In this document: positions 33,130 to 41,194 of the stretch, piece after piece
How positions within the stretch are numbered: position 1 is the stretch's first letter
How the letters are laid out: each line of letters starts with the position of its first letter
Assembly (NCBI GenBank): GCA_023666835.1
Contig: JAMPBJ010000002.1
Location: forward strand, 1 to 64,000
DNA from: Bacteroides sp.
GTDB lineage: Bacteria > Bacteroidota > Bacteroidia > Bacteroidales > Muribaculaceae
Reading direction: 5' to 3'
Length of the DNA: 64,000 nt
The notes under the pieces: generated by a model
Seen by the model: the letters and a program-made list of their open reading frames with translations, nothing else
Database searches by the model: none
Told to the model about the DNA's origin: nothing
Program-made: the position numbers and the translations under genes

Positions 33130-34274
33130 CGCCTCATGCAAAGAAAATATGGAAGCGGGCGCTGACGGTCGTCGGACTGACCGGCAATACGCTGCTTGCT
33201 TCAGTGACGATTTTTTCGGCCTACGGAGGCTGCATCGATCCATTGAAAACGTGTGTGGGAGCTGTGGCCGCCATGCTTTTCCCGGCATTTCTGATTCTGA
33301 CACTCGTGGTGCTGGTGGTCAATTTGATATGGTTCAGACGGCAGGCAATAGTGAATGGTGTGTCATTACTTGTATGTGCCGGGCCGATACTGACTCTTTG
33401 TCCGTTGAATCTGTTTCGGCCTTCGGAAAAATCGCTCGAGGAATCCGACAAGCCATTGCTCAAAATCATGACCTTCAACACACTGAACTTCGAGACCTAT
33501 GTTGACAAACGAGACACGTACGAGATCAGCGCCTCGGGCAACCCGACGTTTGAATATATACTCGACCAGGACGCTGACATAGTGGTGTGTCAGGAATCAA
33601 CCGACATAGCCACGGCCGAACTTCACGGAGTGACCACACGTCAGCATTCGATGCTTATGGAGCGTTATCCTTATTTCGACGTGACGGTGAGGGGGATGGC
33701 CATATTGTCGAAGTATCCATTTGACGTTGTGCCGGTCGACTTTGAAGACCGCTATCAACTGGATCTGTTGCGCTACGATGTGCACGTGGGCGACCGGGTG
33801 CTTCATCTGTTCAGTGTGCATATGCAGTCGATCGGACTGACATCGGGCGACAAGGAGATGTATCGTGAGTTGACCGAGGGAGAATCGAAGTCGAGTATGC
33901 ATGAGATACGGTCGACACTTCTGTCGAAGCTCAACGCCGCATTTCGATCGCGAGCTCTTCAGGCCCGCGATGTCAAGGCTGCAATCGAACAAGTTGACGG
34001 AATGACGGTGCTTTGCGGCGACTTCAACGACATACCCGACAGTTATGCCTGCCGCACGGTAGAAAGTGCCGGCATGACCGACGCATATCGCGAGGCCGGA
34101 CTCGGACCCTGCATCACATATCATGCCGATCGGCTTTATTTCCGCATCGACCATATGTTTTATCGCGGGCCTCTCAAAGCCGAGCGGGTTTGGCGAGGTG
34201 AATGCACATCGAGCGACCACTATCCGATGGTGGCCATATTTGAACTTGAACAAACAAAAGACAAGAAACAATAA
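33126..34274 (+). CDS. membrane-anchored endonuclease/exonuclease/phosphatase family protein
   Basis: 382 residues. Three N-terminal membrane helices (~15-105) precede an EEP domain. Key motifs: KIMTFNTLNFET (metal Asn), DIVVCQES (metal Glu), LCGDFNDIPDS (catalytic Asp/Asn), and the terminal IDHMFYRG and SSDHYPMVA (catalytic Asp-His). The active domain probably faces the periplasm. Members cleave phosphodiesters in nucleic acids, sphingomyelin or inositol phosphates; the substrate here is unknown. It is coupled by ATGA to the second rhomboid. Confidence 0.9.
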   Translation: MTPHAKKIWKRALTVVGLTGNTLLASVTIFSAYGGCIDPLKTCVGAVAAMLFPAFLILTLVVLVVNLIWFRRQAIVNGVSLLVCAGPILTLCPLNLFRPSEKSLEESDKPLLKIMTFNTLNFETYVDKRDTYEISASGNPTFEYILDQDADIVVCQESTDIATAELHGVTTRQHSMLMERYPYFDVTVRGMAILSKYPFDVVPVDFEDRYQLDLLRYDVHVGDRVLHLFSVHMQSIGLTSGDKEMYRELTEGESKSSMHEIRSTLLSKLNAAFRSRALQARDVKAAIEQVDGMTVLCGDFNDIPDSYACRTVESAGMTDAYREAGLGPCITYHADRLYFRIDHMFYRGPLKAERVWRGECTSSDHYPMVAIFELEQTKDKKQ

Positions 34275-34291
34275 TCCAAAAAGATATAAGA

Positions 34292-36460
34292 ATGAAAAAA
34301 ACAATCATGGCTGCAATAGCCGCGATAGCCCTATTGCCAACCACACATGCTCCAAACATCATGGCTGCAGAACGAACCAATCCATTTTTGACACCCTACG
34401 ACACTCCATTCGAGATTCCGCCCTTCGATCAGATCAAGTATGAAGACTATATGCCGGCATTCGAACGCGGAGTGGAAGAGTACAAAGCCGACATCAACGC
34501 AATCGTGGTGAACCGCGCCACTCCCGATTTCGACAACACCATCCTGGCCATGGAACAGGCCGGAAAGCTGCTCAACAGAGTGATGCTCGTGTTTTCGAGT
34601 CTTGACGAAACCGAATCATCTGACGAGATGGTGGCCATCAGCGAGAAAGCTTATCCGCTCTATTCGCAGACGATGGACGAAGTGATGATGAACCCGCTGC
34701 TCTTCCAGAAGGTGAAATATGTGTATGACAACCGCGACAAGATGGGACTGACTGCACCGCAACTGCGCGACGTAGAGGAAACCTACAAACAATTTGTGCG
34801 CAGCGGCGCTTTGCTGAGCGATGCCGACAAGGACCGGTTGAAAGCGATCAACACTCAGCTCACCGACCTATACCTGAAGTTTAACAAAAACCTGCTGAAC
34901 GCCACCAATGCATACCAACTTGTGGTTGATGACGCATCGCAACTCGCCGGCTTGCCCGCATCGAGCATAGCCGTAGCTGCCGATGAAGCCAAGGCCCGCG
35001 GTATGGAAGGCAAGTGGGTGTTTACGCTTCATGCACCCAGCCGACTGCCCCTGCTTCAGTATGCCGACAACCGCGACCTTCGCCGCAAAATGTATGAAGC
35101 CTACACGTCGCTTGCATCGTCGGGACAATACGACAACCGCCCTGTGATCAACGAGATCCTGAAAGCCCGCACAGCCAAGGCGTCGCTGCTTGACTATCCT
35201 GACTTTGCATCATATATGACAGCTAATGTGATGGCAAAGAATCCGGCCAATGCTGAAGGACTGTTGATGCAGATCTGGGAGCCGGCCGTGAACCGCGTGA
35301 AGGAAGAAGTGGCAGAAATGCAGGCACTTGCCGACCGCGAAGGTGCCGACCTCACAATCGAGCCATGGGACTATTACTACTATGCCGAGAAGGTGCGTCG
35401 CGACAAATATGCACTTGACGAAGATGAGGTGCGCGCCTATTTCTCGCTCGACAATGTGCGCGAAGGTATCTTCAATATGGCACAGCGACTCTACGGAGTT
35501 ACCTTCACCGAACTGCCCGACGCTCCGAAATACAATCCGGAAGTGAAAGTGTATGAAGTCAAGGACTCGGCCGGCAACCATGTGGCCGTGTTCATGACCG
35601 ACTATTTTCCCCGCGCATCAAAGCGACAGGGAGCATGGATGAGCGAATTCCAGGGCGCGTTTGTGGATCCCGACGGCACATCGCAACGGCCGATCGTGTA
35701 CAACGTGGGTAATTTCTCCAAGCCTACCGCCGACACTCCCTCGCTGTTGACTCTCGATGAAGTTGAGACTATGTTCCATGAATTCGGCCACGGTCTTCAC
35801 GGCATGCTGACACGCGCTGAACTGCGCAGCCAGGCCGGAACTAACGTTGACCGCGACTTTGTAGAACTACCCTCGCAGATCCACGAGCATTGGGCACTCG
35901 AGCCTGAACTACTCAAAACCTATGCTCGCCACTACAAGACAGGCGAGGTAATTCCAGATTCGCTGATCGAAAAACTTGCCGCCGCTTCGACTCACAACCA
36001 GGGTTTCATAACCACGGAACTCGTGGGCGCGGCGTTGCTCGACCTTAAATATGGTGCGCTTGAAGTGACCGAAGATATCGACATCAGTGCATTTGAAGAA
36101 GGCGTGGCCAAACAGCTGGGCATGCCTCGCGAGGTGCAGTTCCGTTATCGCAGCCCGTATTTCCGCCACATATTCGGCAGCGACGGCTATGCCTCGGGCT
36201 ACTACACCTATTTGTGGGCTCAGGTGCTCGACTGCGATGGCTTTGAGCTCTTTAAAGAAAAAGGCATTTTTGATCCGGAGACTGCACGCAGCTTCCGCGA
36301 GAATGTGCTCGAGAAAGGTGGCTCGGAAGATCCGATGGAACTGTATGTCAAATTCCGCGGCCATGAGCCCAATGTGGATGCACTTCTGCGCTTCCGCGGC
36401 CTTACACCCGTCAAGAAACAACCTGAACAGCCCAAGCTGAAAACCCGCGGCAAGCATTGA
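34292..36460 (+). CDS. M3 family metallopeptidase (peptidyl-dipeptidase Dcp-like), secreted
   Basis: 722 residues with a signal peptide (MKKTIMAAIAAIALLPTTHA). M3 thermolysin-like site: TMFHEFGHGLHGML, i.e. HExGH with the downstream Glu in the following helix. EPWDYYYYAEKVR and the C-terminal GYASGYYTYLWAQVLDCD are diagnostic for Dcp/oligopeptidase-A-type enzymes. Its length fits Dcp (~680-720). It likely removes C-terminal dipeptides from peptides in the periplasm. It follows the EEP gene by 17 nt and ends with a strong terminator, so it may be part of the rhomboid operon. Confidence 0.95.
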   Translation: MKKTIMAAIAAIALLPTTHAPNIMAAERTNPFLTPYDTPFEIPPFDQIKYEDYMPAFERGVEEYKADINAIVVNRATPDFDNTILAMEQAGKLLNRVMLVFSSLDETESSDEMVAISEKAYPLYSQTMDEVMMNPLLFQKVKYVYDNRDKMGLTAPQLRDVEETYKQFVRSGALLSDADKDRLKAINTQLTDLYLKFNKNLLNATNAYQLVVDDASQLAGLPASSIAVAADEAKARGMEGKWVFTLHAPSRLPLLQYADNRDLRRKMYEAYTSLASSGQYDNRPVINEILKARTAKASLLDYPDFASYMTANVMAKNPANAEGLLMQIWEPAVNRVKEEVAEMQALADREGADLTIEPWDYYYYAEKVRRDKYALDEDEVRAYFSLDNVREGIFNMAQRLYGVTFTELPDAPKYNPEVKVYEVKDSAGNHVAVFMTDYFPRASKRQGAWMSEFQGAFVDPDGTSQRPIVYNVGNFSKPTADTPSLLTLDEVETMFHEFGHGLHGMLTRAELRSQAGTNVDRDFVELPSQIHEHWALEPELLKTYARHYKTGEVIPDSLIEKLAAASTHNQGFITTELVGAALLDLKYGALEVTEDIDISAFEEGVAKQLGMPREVQFRYRSPYFRHIFGSDGYASGYYTYLWAQVLDCDGFELFKEKGIFDPETARSFRENVLEKGGSEDPMELYVKFRGHEPNVDALLRFRGLTPVKKQPEQPKLKTRGKH

Positions 36461-36483
36461 TGCTCTGACGCATAAACGAAACT

Positions 36484-36529
36484 GAAGACCGTGCCACGAC
36501 AAGCGATGGCACGGTCTTCGTTTGTTTTT
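36484..36529 (+). terminator. strong intrinsic terminator after the M3 peptidase
   Basis: A 13-bp perfect stem (GAAGACCGTGCCA / TGGCACGGTCTTC), a 10-nt loop and a T-rich tract. Confidence 0.93.
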
Positions 36530-36546
36530 GAACAGGCTATAAGCTG

Positions 36547-36798
36547 TCAGCTTCGGGTAGCCCTGGCAAGGACTCCAACGAGCCACAGCAAAATGACGGC
36601 TCCAATGACCGATGTGATCAGAGATCCTATGATGGAGTCGGTGGATATGCCGAACAGGCTGAATACCCATCCGCCCAACACACCGCCAATGATGCCGACG
36701 ATGAGGTTGACAATGATGCCAAATCCTCCGCCGCGCATCAGTTTGCCGGCAATGAATCCGGCAAGAATACCGATTATAATAAACCAAATAAAACTCAT
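36547..36798 (-). CDS. GlsB/YeaQ/YmgE family small membrane protein
   Basis: 83 residues, nearly all hydrophobic, with three membrane helices rich in Gly. The family pattern GFIAGKLMRGGGFGIIVN followed by IGGVLGGWVF is clear. Members are transglycosylase-associated or stress-induced inner-membrane proteins of unknown mechanism. Located 20 nt after the NAD(P)H oxidoreductase gene on the same strand, so probably co-transcribed with it. Confidence 0.9.
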   Translation of the reverse strand: MSFIWFIIIGILAGFIAGKLMRGGGFGIIVNLIVGIIGGVLGGWVFSLFGISTDSIIGSLITSVIGAVILLWLVGVLARATRS

Positions 36799-36818
36799 AA
36801 CATTATCATATTAATGTG

Positions 36819-37382
36819 TTATTTGCAGACGTAATGCACTACCGAGTCGATGAACTCGCGGCGCTGATTTTCGTCGGAGTGCATCGTGTTGGAACTGTTG
36901 AACCACTTAACGCCATTGAAGCCCACGGCCTGGAGTATCATGGGGCTGAAGAAACCGGCTACGAAAGGTGCGAGCACGTCTTTGTTGACCTGCGAAGTGG
37001 TGACGATCGTGGTCTTTTTGATGTCGAGGCAGGGGAGAATGGCGCCTTCGGGGCTGAAATCGTAGATTTCACCTTTGAGAAACACCTTGTCGATCCACCC
37101 CTTTAGCATAGCCGGCATCATGCCCCACCAGATCGGGAAAATGAAGATGGCTTCGTCGGTCTGCTGAAGGATGCGGTCGTATTTTTCAACCAGCGGGTCG
37201 TAGGTTTGTCCTTTGGTGTAGAGCGTGAGGTCTTTGAGATCGAGCACGGGGTTGAAGCCGTCGGCATACAGATCCATCACGTCGTATTCGCGCCCAAGTC
37301 CGGTGAGGTTGTCGGTGATGCTTTTGAGGATTTCGTGGTTGAAACTCTTTTCGTTGGGATGGCAATAAACAATAGTGGTCAT
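36819..37382 (-). CDS. NAD(P)H-dependent oxidoreductase, flavodoxin-2 fold (NQO/MdaB-like)
   Basis: 187 residues. It opens TTIVYCHPNEKSFNHEI, the FMN/FAD phosphate loop of the NQO/KefF/MdaB family, followed by FIFPIWWGMMPAMLKGWIDKVF, the conserved isoalloxazine and NADPH contact segment. It likely reduces quinones or other electrophiles by two electrons. A 9+9 bp inverted repeat directly precedes the ATG (37384-37408), suggesting inducible control. The GlsB-like gene follows. Confidence 0.9.
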   Translation of the reverse strand: MTTIVYCHPNEKSFNHEILKSITDNLTGLGREYDVMDLYADGFNPVLDLKDLTLYTKGQTYDPLVEKYDRILQQTDEAIFIFPIWWGMMPAMLKGWIDKVFLKGEIYDFSPEGAILPCLDIKKTTIVTTSQVNKDVLAPFVAGFFSPMILQAVGFNGVKWFNSSNTMHSDENQRREFIDSVVHYVCK

Positions 37383-37383
37383 G

Positions 37384-37408
37384 GTGATGAAATTTCTATT
37401 TTCATCAC
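37384..37408. promoter_or_regulatory. inverted repeat upstream of the oxidoreductase gene
   Basis: GTGATGAAA, 7 nt, TTTCATCAC: a perfect 9-bp inverted repeat beginning 2 nt before the ATG. Its size fits a dimeric repressor operator (HxlR, MarR or TetR type), or a hairpin covering the translation start. Confidence 0.5.
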
Positions 37409-37437
37409 AACGCCGGGGGAGGGCTATTTGTTCGGTG

Positions 37438-37585
37438 GAGAGGTTGGGAATTAGGAATTAGGTCGTGCGGGCTGATTTATCGGGGCTATGGAAGTTTAGG
37501 GAGTGGTTGGAATTATGGTAATTGTGGGAGTGGGGGCTTGCTTTTTTGGGAGGGGGATGTAAATCGGCGTCCTGGCCGGACGCTT
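37438..37585 (+). repeat. dispersed G-rich intergenic repeat with 24-nt hairpin, copy 4
   Basis: Contains GGGAATTAGGAATTAGG, GGAATTATGG and GGGAGTGGG blocks. It ends with the 24-nt hairpin module at 37560-37583 (TAAATCGGCGTCC, loop TGGCC, GGACGC), stem GCGTCC/GGACGC. Confidence 0.6.
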
Positions 37586-37630
37586 TGAGTGTGGCGAAAA
37601 CTTATATGATGAAGTTAAATTGAGAATCGT

Positions 37631-37638
37631 TATCTTTG
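37631..37638 (+). promoter_or_regulatory. -7 promoter box for the 37655 gene
   Basis: TATCTTTG, exact TAnnTTTG, 17 nt before the ATG at 37655. The short leader makes the ATG at 37655 preferable to the one at 37649. Confidence 0.6.
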
Positions 37639-37654
37639 TAAAAAAACATTGACG

Positions 37655-37975
37655 ATGAAATTTTTGAAAAATTTGGATGCTCTGGATAAGAGCACTTTGA
37701 TACTGGCCGGAATGTTATTGCTTTGTTTGGCCGAATTGCCCTATGGATATTATACAGTGGTGAGATTGGCCACAAGTATTGTTGCCGGTTGTTGGGCTTA
37801 TCAGTTCTTCGAACGTAAGAATACAGCTCTTGGAATTATTGCTTGTGGTGTGCTTCTGTTGGTTCAGCCTATATTTAAGATCGCCATGGACCGGGATACT
37901 TGGAGTGTGATAGATGTTATTGTCGCGATATTGTCGGTTTGGCTTGTGCTTCAGCGAGATAAGATTATAAAATAA
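37655..37975 (+). CDS. small integral membrane protein (DUF6804-like)
   Basis: 106 residues with four hydrophobic segments (TLILAGMLLLCLAEL, YYTVVRLATSIVAGCW, ALGIIACGVLLLVQPIF, VIDVIVAILSVWLVL). The PYGYYTVVR segment after helix 1 and the RDTWSVIDV near the end resemble the DUF6804 small membrane family as I recall it; I cannot confirm by search. Function unknown. It stands alone between two copies of the intergenic repeat. Confidence 0.7.
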   Translation: MKFLKNLDALDKSTLILAGMLLLCLAELPYGYYTVVRLATSIVAGCWAYQFFERKNTALGIIACGVLLLVQPIFKIAMDRDTWSVIDVIVAILSVWLVLQRDKIIK

Positions 37976-37989
37976 GCATGATCATACAT

Positions 37990-38146
37990 TGGAATTTGGG
38001 GTCAGGGAGCCGATGGTAAATCGGCTTCCCGGCCGGAAGCAATGGGAATTAGGAGTGAGGAATTAGGAATTGGGTTGGCGGGGTGGTGGGATTTTTGGGA
38101 GTGATGGGAATTATATGACTTATAAAATTTATAAGATTTATATGAT
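37990..38146 (+). repeat. dispersed G-rich intergenic repeat with 24-nt hairpin, copy 5
   Basis: Begins GGAATTTGGGGTC and includes the hairpin module at 38017-38040 (TAAATCGGCTTCC, loop CGGCC, GGAAGC). Then GGAATTAGGAATTGGG, GGGAGTGATGGGAATTAT and an AT-rich tail of ACTTATAAAATTTATAAG type. Lies between convergent genes. Confidence 0.6.
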
Positions 38147-38527
38147 TTATAAGGCTTGGAATGAGGGGTTGGGTGGTTGTTTGGGGGCGCGGGCTATTAT
38201 GTCGTCGAGGGTGATGCCCAGCATTTGCATTTCGGCGAAGAGGGCGGGGAGGGTTTCGTCGAAGAACTCGCTGCGACGTGCTTCGTTGACCTTTGCCGGC
38301 GCATCGGCTGCGAGAAAGTAGCCTAGTCCGCGCCGGGTGTAGATGATGCCGCTTGACTGCAGGAAGTCGTAGGCCTTGAGCACCGTGTGGGTGTTGACGG
38401 CCATATCGAGCGCCATTTCGCGAACCGACGGCAGACGTTGTTCGGGGATCCAACGTCCGCTGAGAATGGCGGCGAAGCAATAGTCGATGATCTGACGGTA
38501 GATAGGTTTGTTGTTGTTGAACTCCAT
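38147..38527 (-). CDS. GntR family regulator, YtrA subfamily
   Basis: 126 residues: a GntR winged helix-turn-helix (~8-75, PIYRQIIDYCFAAILSGRW, LPSVREMALDMAVNTHTVLKAY, GLGYFLA) and a short C-terminal dimerisation tail of ~45 residues. That size and the lack of a large effector domain define the YtrA subfamily, whose members repress linked ABC transporter genes. Last gene of a four-gene operon, overlapping the permease by ATGA. The palindrome at 41111-41134 is its probable operator. Autoregulation is inference. Confidence 0.93.
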   Translation of the reverse strand: MEFNNNKPIYRQIIDYCFAAILSGRWIPEQRLPSVREMALDMAVNTHTVLKAYDFLQSSGIIYTRRGLGYFLAADAPAKVNEARRSEFFDETLPALFAEMQMLGITLDDIIARAPKQPPNPSFQAL

Positions 38528-39330
38528 CAGATCTGAAATTTTTTAAAGTTGCGGCATATCATCCAAATCAACGTGGCGAATATGGCCAGGTAGATACAGG
38601 TGGCTGTGATGTCGATTTCGATAAGATTGAGGGTGTTGACGAATTCTTCTCCGAAGCCCATCTTAGATGCGGAAACAATGGCGTCGAAGTTGGGTATGAC
38701 AATCCAGAACACTGCCAGTATGATTGAGACAAACTGGATCAACACCAGAGCGAGAATGGAGAACCAAGCGGCACGCCCGAAACGGGTTCTGGTGTCGCGA
38801 AACATCACAAGAGCAAACACGGCCGGAATGATGAGAGCATCTACTGAAGAGTAGGAGATGGGTGAAAAACCCACGAAGAGATAACATCCCTGAGTGTAGA
38901 TGGGAATGGCTGCGGGATTGATGAAATGGTAGATCAAGACGCAGAGAATGGCCGGGCCAAAAGTGAGAATCGGCAAAATGATGAAGATGTAGCTGAGAAT
39001 CACGGTGGCTTTTTCGCTGCAGAGAGCCGGCAGAGAGGTGTTGACATCGCGGGGAGAATTGGCAAAGATGCAGGGCGAGAAGTAGAACATGAATTTCAGG
39101 GCGGTCCACAACAGTCCGTAGATGAGGAATGTGGTTGTGGACACAGCCGAGTATAGGAAGCCCTTGTCGGAGCCGTCGCTAAGAGCCATCACCGTGACAA
39201 TGCCGGTGATGAGAGACATAAGGGCATAGATGAGCATCTGCTTTTTGCATTTGGGCAGATAGTAGTGGGCTGTCATTTCGACGCGTTTCCAGCTGAAGCG
39301 GTCGGATATGGGGTGTGAAGTGTCGGTCAT
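38527..39330 (-). CDS. ABC transporter permease-like membrane protein
   Basis: 267 residues from ATG 39330, overlapping the ATPase stop (ATGA). About six membrane helices, with a soluble N-terminus (ISDRFSWKRVEMTAHYYLPK). This is the architecture of ABC-2-type permeases that pair with YtrA-regulated ATPases. I see no clear family motif beyond topology. Together with the adjacent ATPase it would form a complete 2+2 exporter or a membrane-stress module; the substrate is unknown. Confidence 0.8.
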   Translation of the reverse strand: MTDTSHPISDRFSWKRVEMTAHYYLPKCKKQMLIYALMSLITGIVTVMALSDGSDKGFLYSAVSTTTFLIYGLLWTALKFMFYFSPCIFANSPRDVNTSLPALCSEKATVILSYIFIILPILTFGPAILCVLIYHFINPAAIPIYTQGCYLFVGFSPISYSSVDALIIPAVFALVMFRDTRTRFGRAAWFSILALVLIQFVSIILAVFWIVIPNFDAIVSASKMGFGEEFVNTLNLIEIDITATCIYLAIFATLIWMICRNFKKFQI

Positions 39331-40169
39331 TGCATTTCGGGATGAAGGATTGATAAAATTTTGTTGCGGGTGTCGCTTTGGAGTGCTGAGTAGAGCAGGA
39401 TGAGATCTATGTCGGTGGATTCGGAACCGCGGTTGGGCACAATGGAATTGAACGATCCGAGGTTTTGACGAGTATAGATCGCATCGACCGGTGGCAGTGG
39501 GGATGAGACGAACGATAGGCGATCGGTGATCATCCATATCGGCATGTTAAGTGTCAGCAGTCCGTGGGAAATCAATATGACGTTGTCGATCATGTTGCTG
39601 AAATCGTGGACTGTGTGCGACGATACGATTACCGTTTGATTGTCGGTGGCATTTTCGGCGAGGATGCGTACGAATTCGCTTCGGGCCGAAATGTCGAGGC
39701 CGTTGAGCGGTTCGTCGAAGAGCAGTATGTCGGGACGCAGCGACACCATGTAGGCGAGTTGGGCCTTCTTTGCGTTGCCCAGCGAGAATTTGTTGATCGG
39801 CTCGTCGCCTGTCATGTTGAAGCGGGAGAGGTTTTCGCGAAGCACCGTCTCAGAGAAGTTGGGATAGAACGGGGCGTGATATCTCGCCATCTGATTGATG
39901 GTTGAGAAGGGGAATTTCATGTTGTCGGTTAAGATGGCCACTTTTTGGAGCACCGAAGGCAGGCGCAGGGTGGTGGCAACGTCGTCGATGAGGCAGGCAC
40001 ATTGGGGTTGGGCGAGCCGCAACCCTGCAATGATGTGAAGCAATGTGGTCTTTCCGGAGCCGTTTTCACCAAGCAGAAGATGAATGCCCGGGCCTATTTC
40101 GGCATTGACGTTGACAAGAGCCACGGCTCCATTGTGGTATTTGTAGCCCAGATTGTTGAGTGTGATCAT
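39327..40169 (-). CDS. ABC transporter ATP-binding protein
   Basis: 280 residues. Walker A LLLGENGSGKTTLL (~32-45), Walker B DILLFDEPLNGLD, and H-loop VIVSSHTVHD are present. The ABC signature is altered, SLGNAKKAQLAYM in place of LSGGQ, as often seen in YtrB/BcrA-like ATPases. The last ~60 residues after the H-loop are a family-specific tail. It overlaps both neighbours by 4 nt (ATGA), so stoichiometric expression with the permease is likely. Confidence 0.92.
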   Translation of the reverse strand: MITLNNLGYKYHNGAVALVNVNAEIGPGIHLLLGENGSGKTTLLHIIAGLRLAQPQCACLIDDVATTLRLPSVLQKVAILTDNMKFPFSTINQMARYHAPFYPNFSETVLRENLSRFNMTGDEPINKFSLGNAKKAQLAYMVSLRPDILLFDEPLNGLDISARSEFVRILAENATDNQTVIVSSHTVHDFSNMIDNVILISHGLLTLNMPIWMITDRLSFVSSPLPPVDAIYTRQNLGSFNSIVPNRGSESTDIDLILLYSALQSDTRNKILSILHPEMQ

Positions 40170-41071
40170 TTGTCTAGAATTTTGTCGATGGGTTCAACAT
40201 TGTAGCCGGCTTTTTCAAGTTGGGTCAGCACGCCATTCTCGCCGGAAAGATGACCTGCGCCTACGATAATTAAAGCGGTGGAAGTGGGAAGAAATCCAAG
40301 CAGAAACTGCACCCATCGGTCGTTGCGATCCTTGATAAGCGTGTCGGAGGTAGCGTCATATTCGTCATCGGAAAAAATTAAATCGGTGACGGCTGCAAGA
40401 TCGTGGTTGAGGTAGGCCCGTGTCATGAGATGCATCTGTTCGGCTCCGAATCCATCGGCCGAGATGATTTTGAGAAGCTCACGCACCTGTTGTGAGATGG
40501 GCGATCCATAGAGCACTTTGATTTGGTCGCTGACCGTTTCGAGGCCTTTGACAGGCAGGCCGCTTGTTTTAGCCATACTGAGCACGTAGGCGTCGAGCGT
40601 GTTGTTGGGGTCGAGAGTCGGCAGTTCCCTAGCGGCCAGCAACATGGTGATGATGTTGTTGAGCATGGCCGGTTTGAAGTTGTTGAACATCTTTGATGCC
40701 ATGGGGATTGTGCCGTCGGACAGCGTTGTGATGGCTGAGTCGACGAGTGCGAGTTGGTCGGGGGTTAACACTTTGTCGAGAGTGCTGTCGGCCGAAGCCA
40801 TTACTGATTGCTGAAGGGCGGCCTGTATGCTCATGGGGTTGAGATCGTCGAGGCTGAGTTCGCCGAATGCGATATCGACCTGTGGCATAAGTTGGGCCAC
40901 GTTCAGGTCGTCGGCAATCGAAGTGGGCGCAGCGTGATGGCTGCCCATGATGTAGGAGGGACGGGCATCCGGCGAGGGAGGAGTGATTCGCCAAAGAAGT
41001 TGGGCGTCGGCTGTCAGCGATGAGATGGCAATGATAGCAGACAGCATCAAGAAAGATGAAAAACGGTGCAT
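40166..41071 (-). CDS. TraB/GumN (Tiki-like) family secreted protein
   Basis: 301 residues from ATG 41071, with a signal peptide (MHRFSSFLMLSAIIAISSL, cleavage near ADA). TraB/GumN hallmarks: GSHH near residue 43, FGEL (Glu 71) and VGAGHLSG near residue 272. In animal Tiki proteins the equivalent GxxH motifs and Glu form a metalloprotease site, so a periplasmic peptidase activity is plausible. First gene of an operon with an ABC transporter and its regulator. Function in bacteria is largely unknown. Confidence 0.88.
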   Translation of the reverse strand: MHRFSSFLMLSAIIAISSLTADAQLLWRITPPSPDARPSYIMGSHHAAPTSIADDLNVAQLMPQVDIAFGELSLDDLNPMSIQAALQQSVMASADSTLDKVLTPDQLALVDSAITTLSDGTIPMASKMFNNFKPAMLNNIITMLLAARELPTLDPNNTLDAYVLSMAKTSGLPVKGLETVSDQIKVLYGSPISQQVRELLKIISADGFGAEQMHLMTRAYLNHDLAAVTDLIFSDDEYDATSDTLIKDRNDRWVQFLLGFLPTSTALIIVGAGHLSGENGVLTQLEKAGYNVEPIDKILDK

Positions 41072-41110
41072 GGTCAAGTAAATGGATGTGTAAAATGATG
41101 GGGTTGTTTG
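41072..41110 (-). other. short leader of the TraB operon
   Basis: AT-rich sequence between the palindrome and the TraB ATG; nothing else is seen. The whole gene-free stretch 41072-41384 holds, in order, this leader, the operator, the promoter, a G-rich repeat and the gdhA terminator. Confidence 0.6.
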
Positions 41111-41134
41111 AGTGTTGTAGTTGACTACAACACT
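41111..41134. promoter_or_regulatory. perfect 11+11 bp palindrome, predicted GntR/YtrA operator
   Basis: AGTGTTGTAGT, TG, ACTACAACACT. It lies immediately downstream of the -7 box at 41136-41143 and covers the expected transcript start. The AGTGT..ACACT ends fit the GT..AC rule of GntR operators. Binding here would block initiation of the TraB-ABC-GntR operon. Confidence 0.75.
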
Positions 41135-41135
41135 G

Positions 41136-41165
41136 CAAAGGTACAATGATTTTTTAATCTGCAAA
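41136..41165 (-). promoter_or_regulatory. promoter of the TraB-ABC-GntR operon
   Basis: Minus-strand TACCTTTG at 41136-41143 with TTTG at 41162-41165, spacer 18 nt. Transcription would start near 41129, inside the palindrome. Confidence 0.7.
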
Positions 41166-41194
41166 AAAAATTTGAAAAAAAAGTATGGGAAAAT

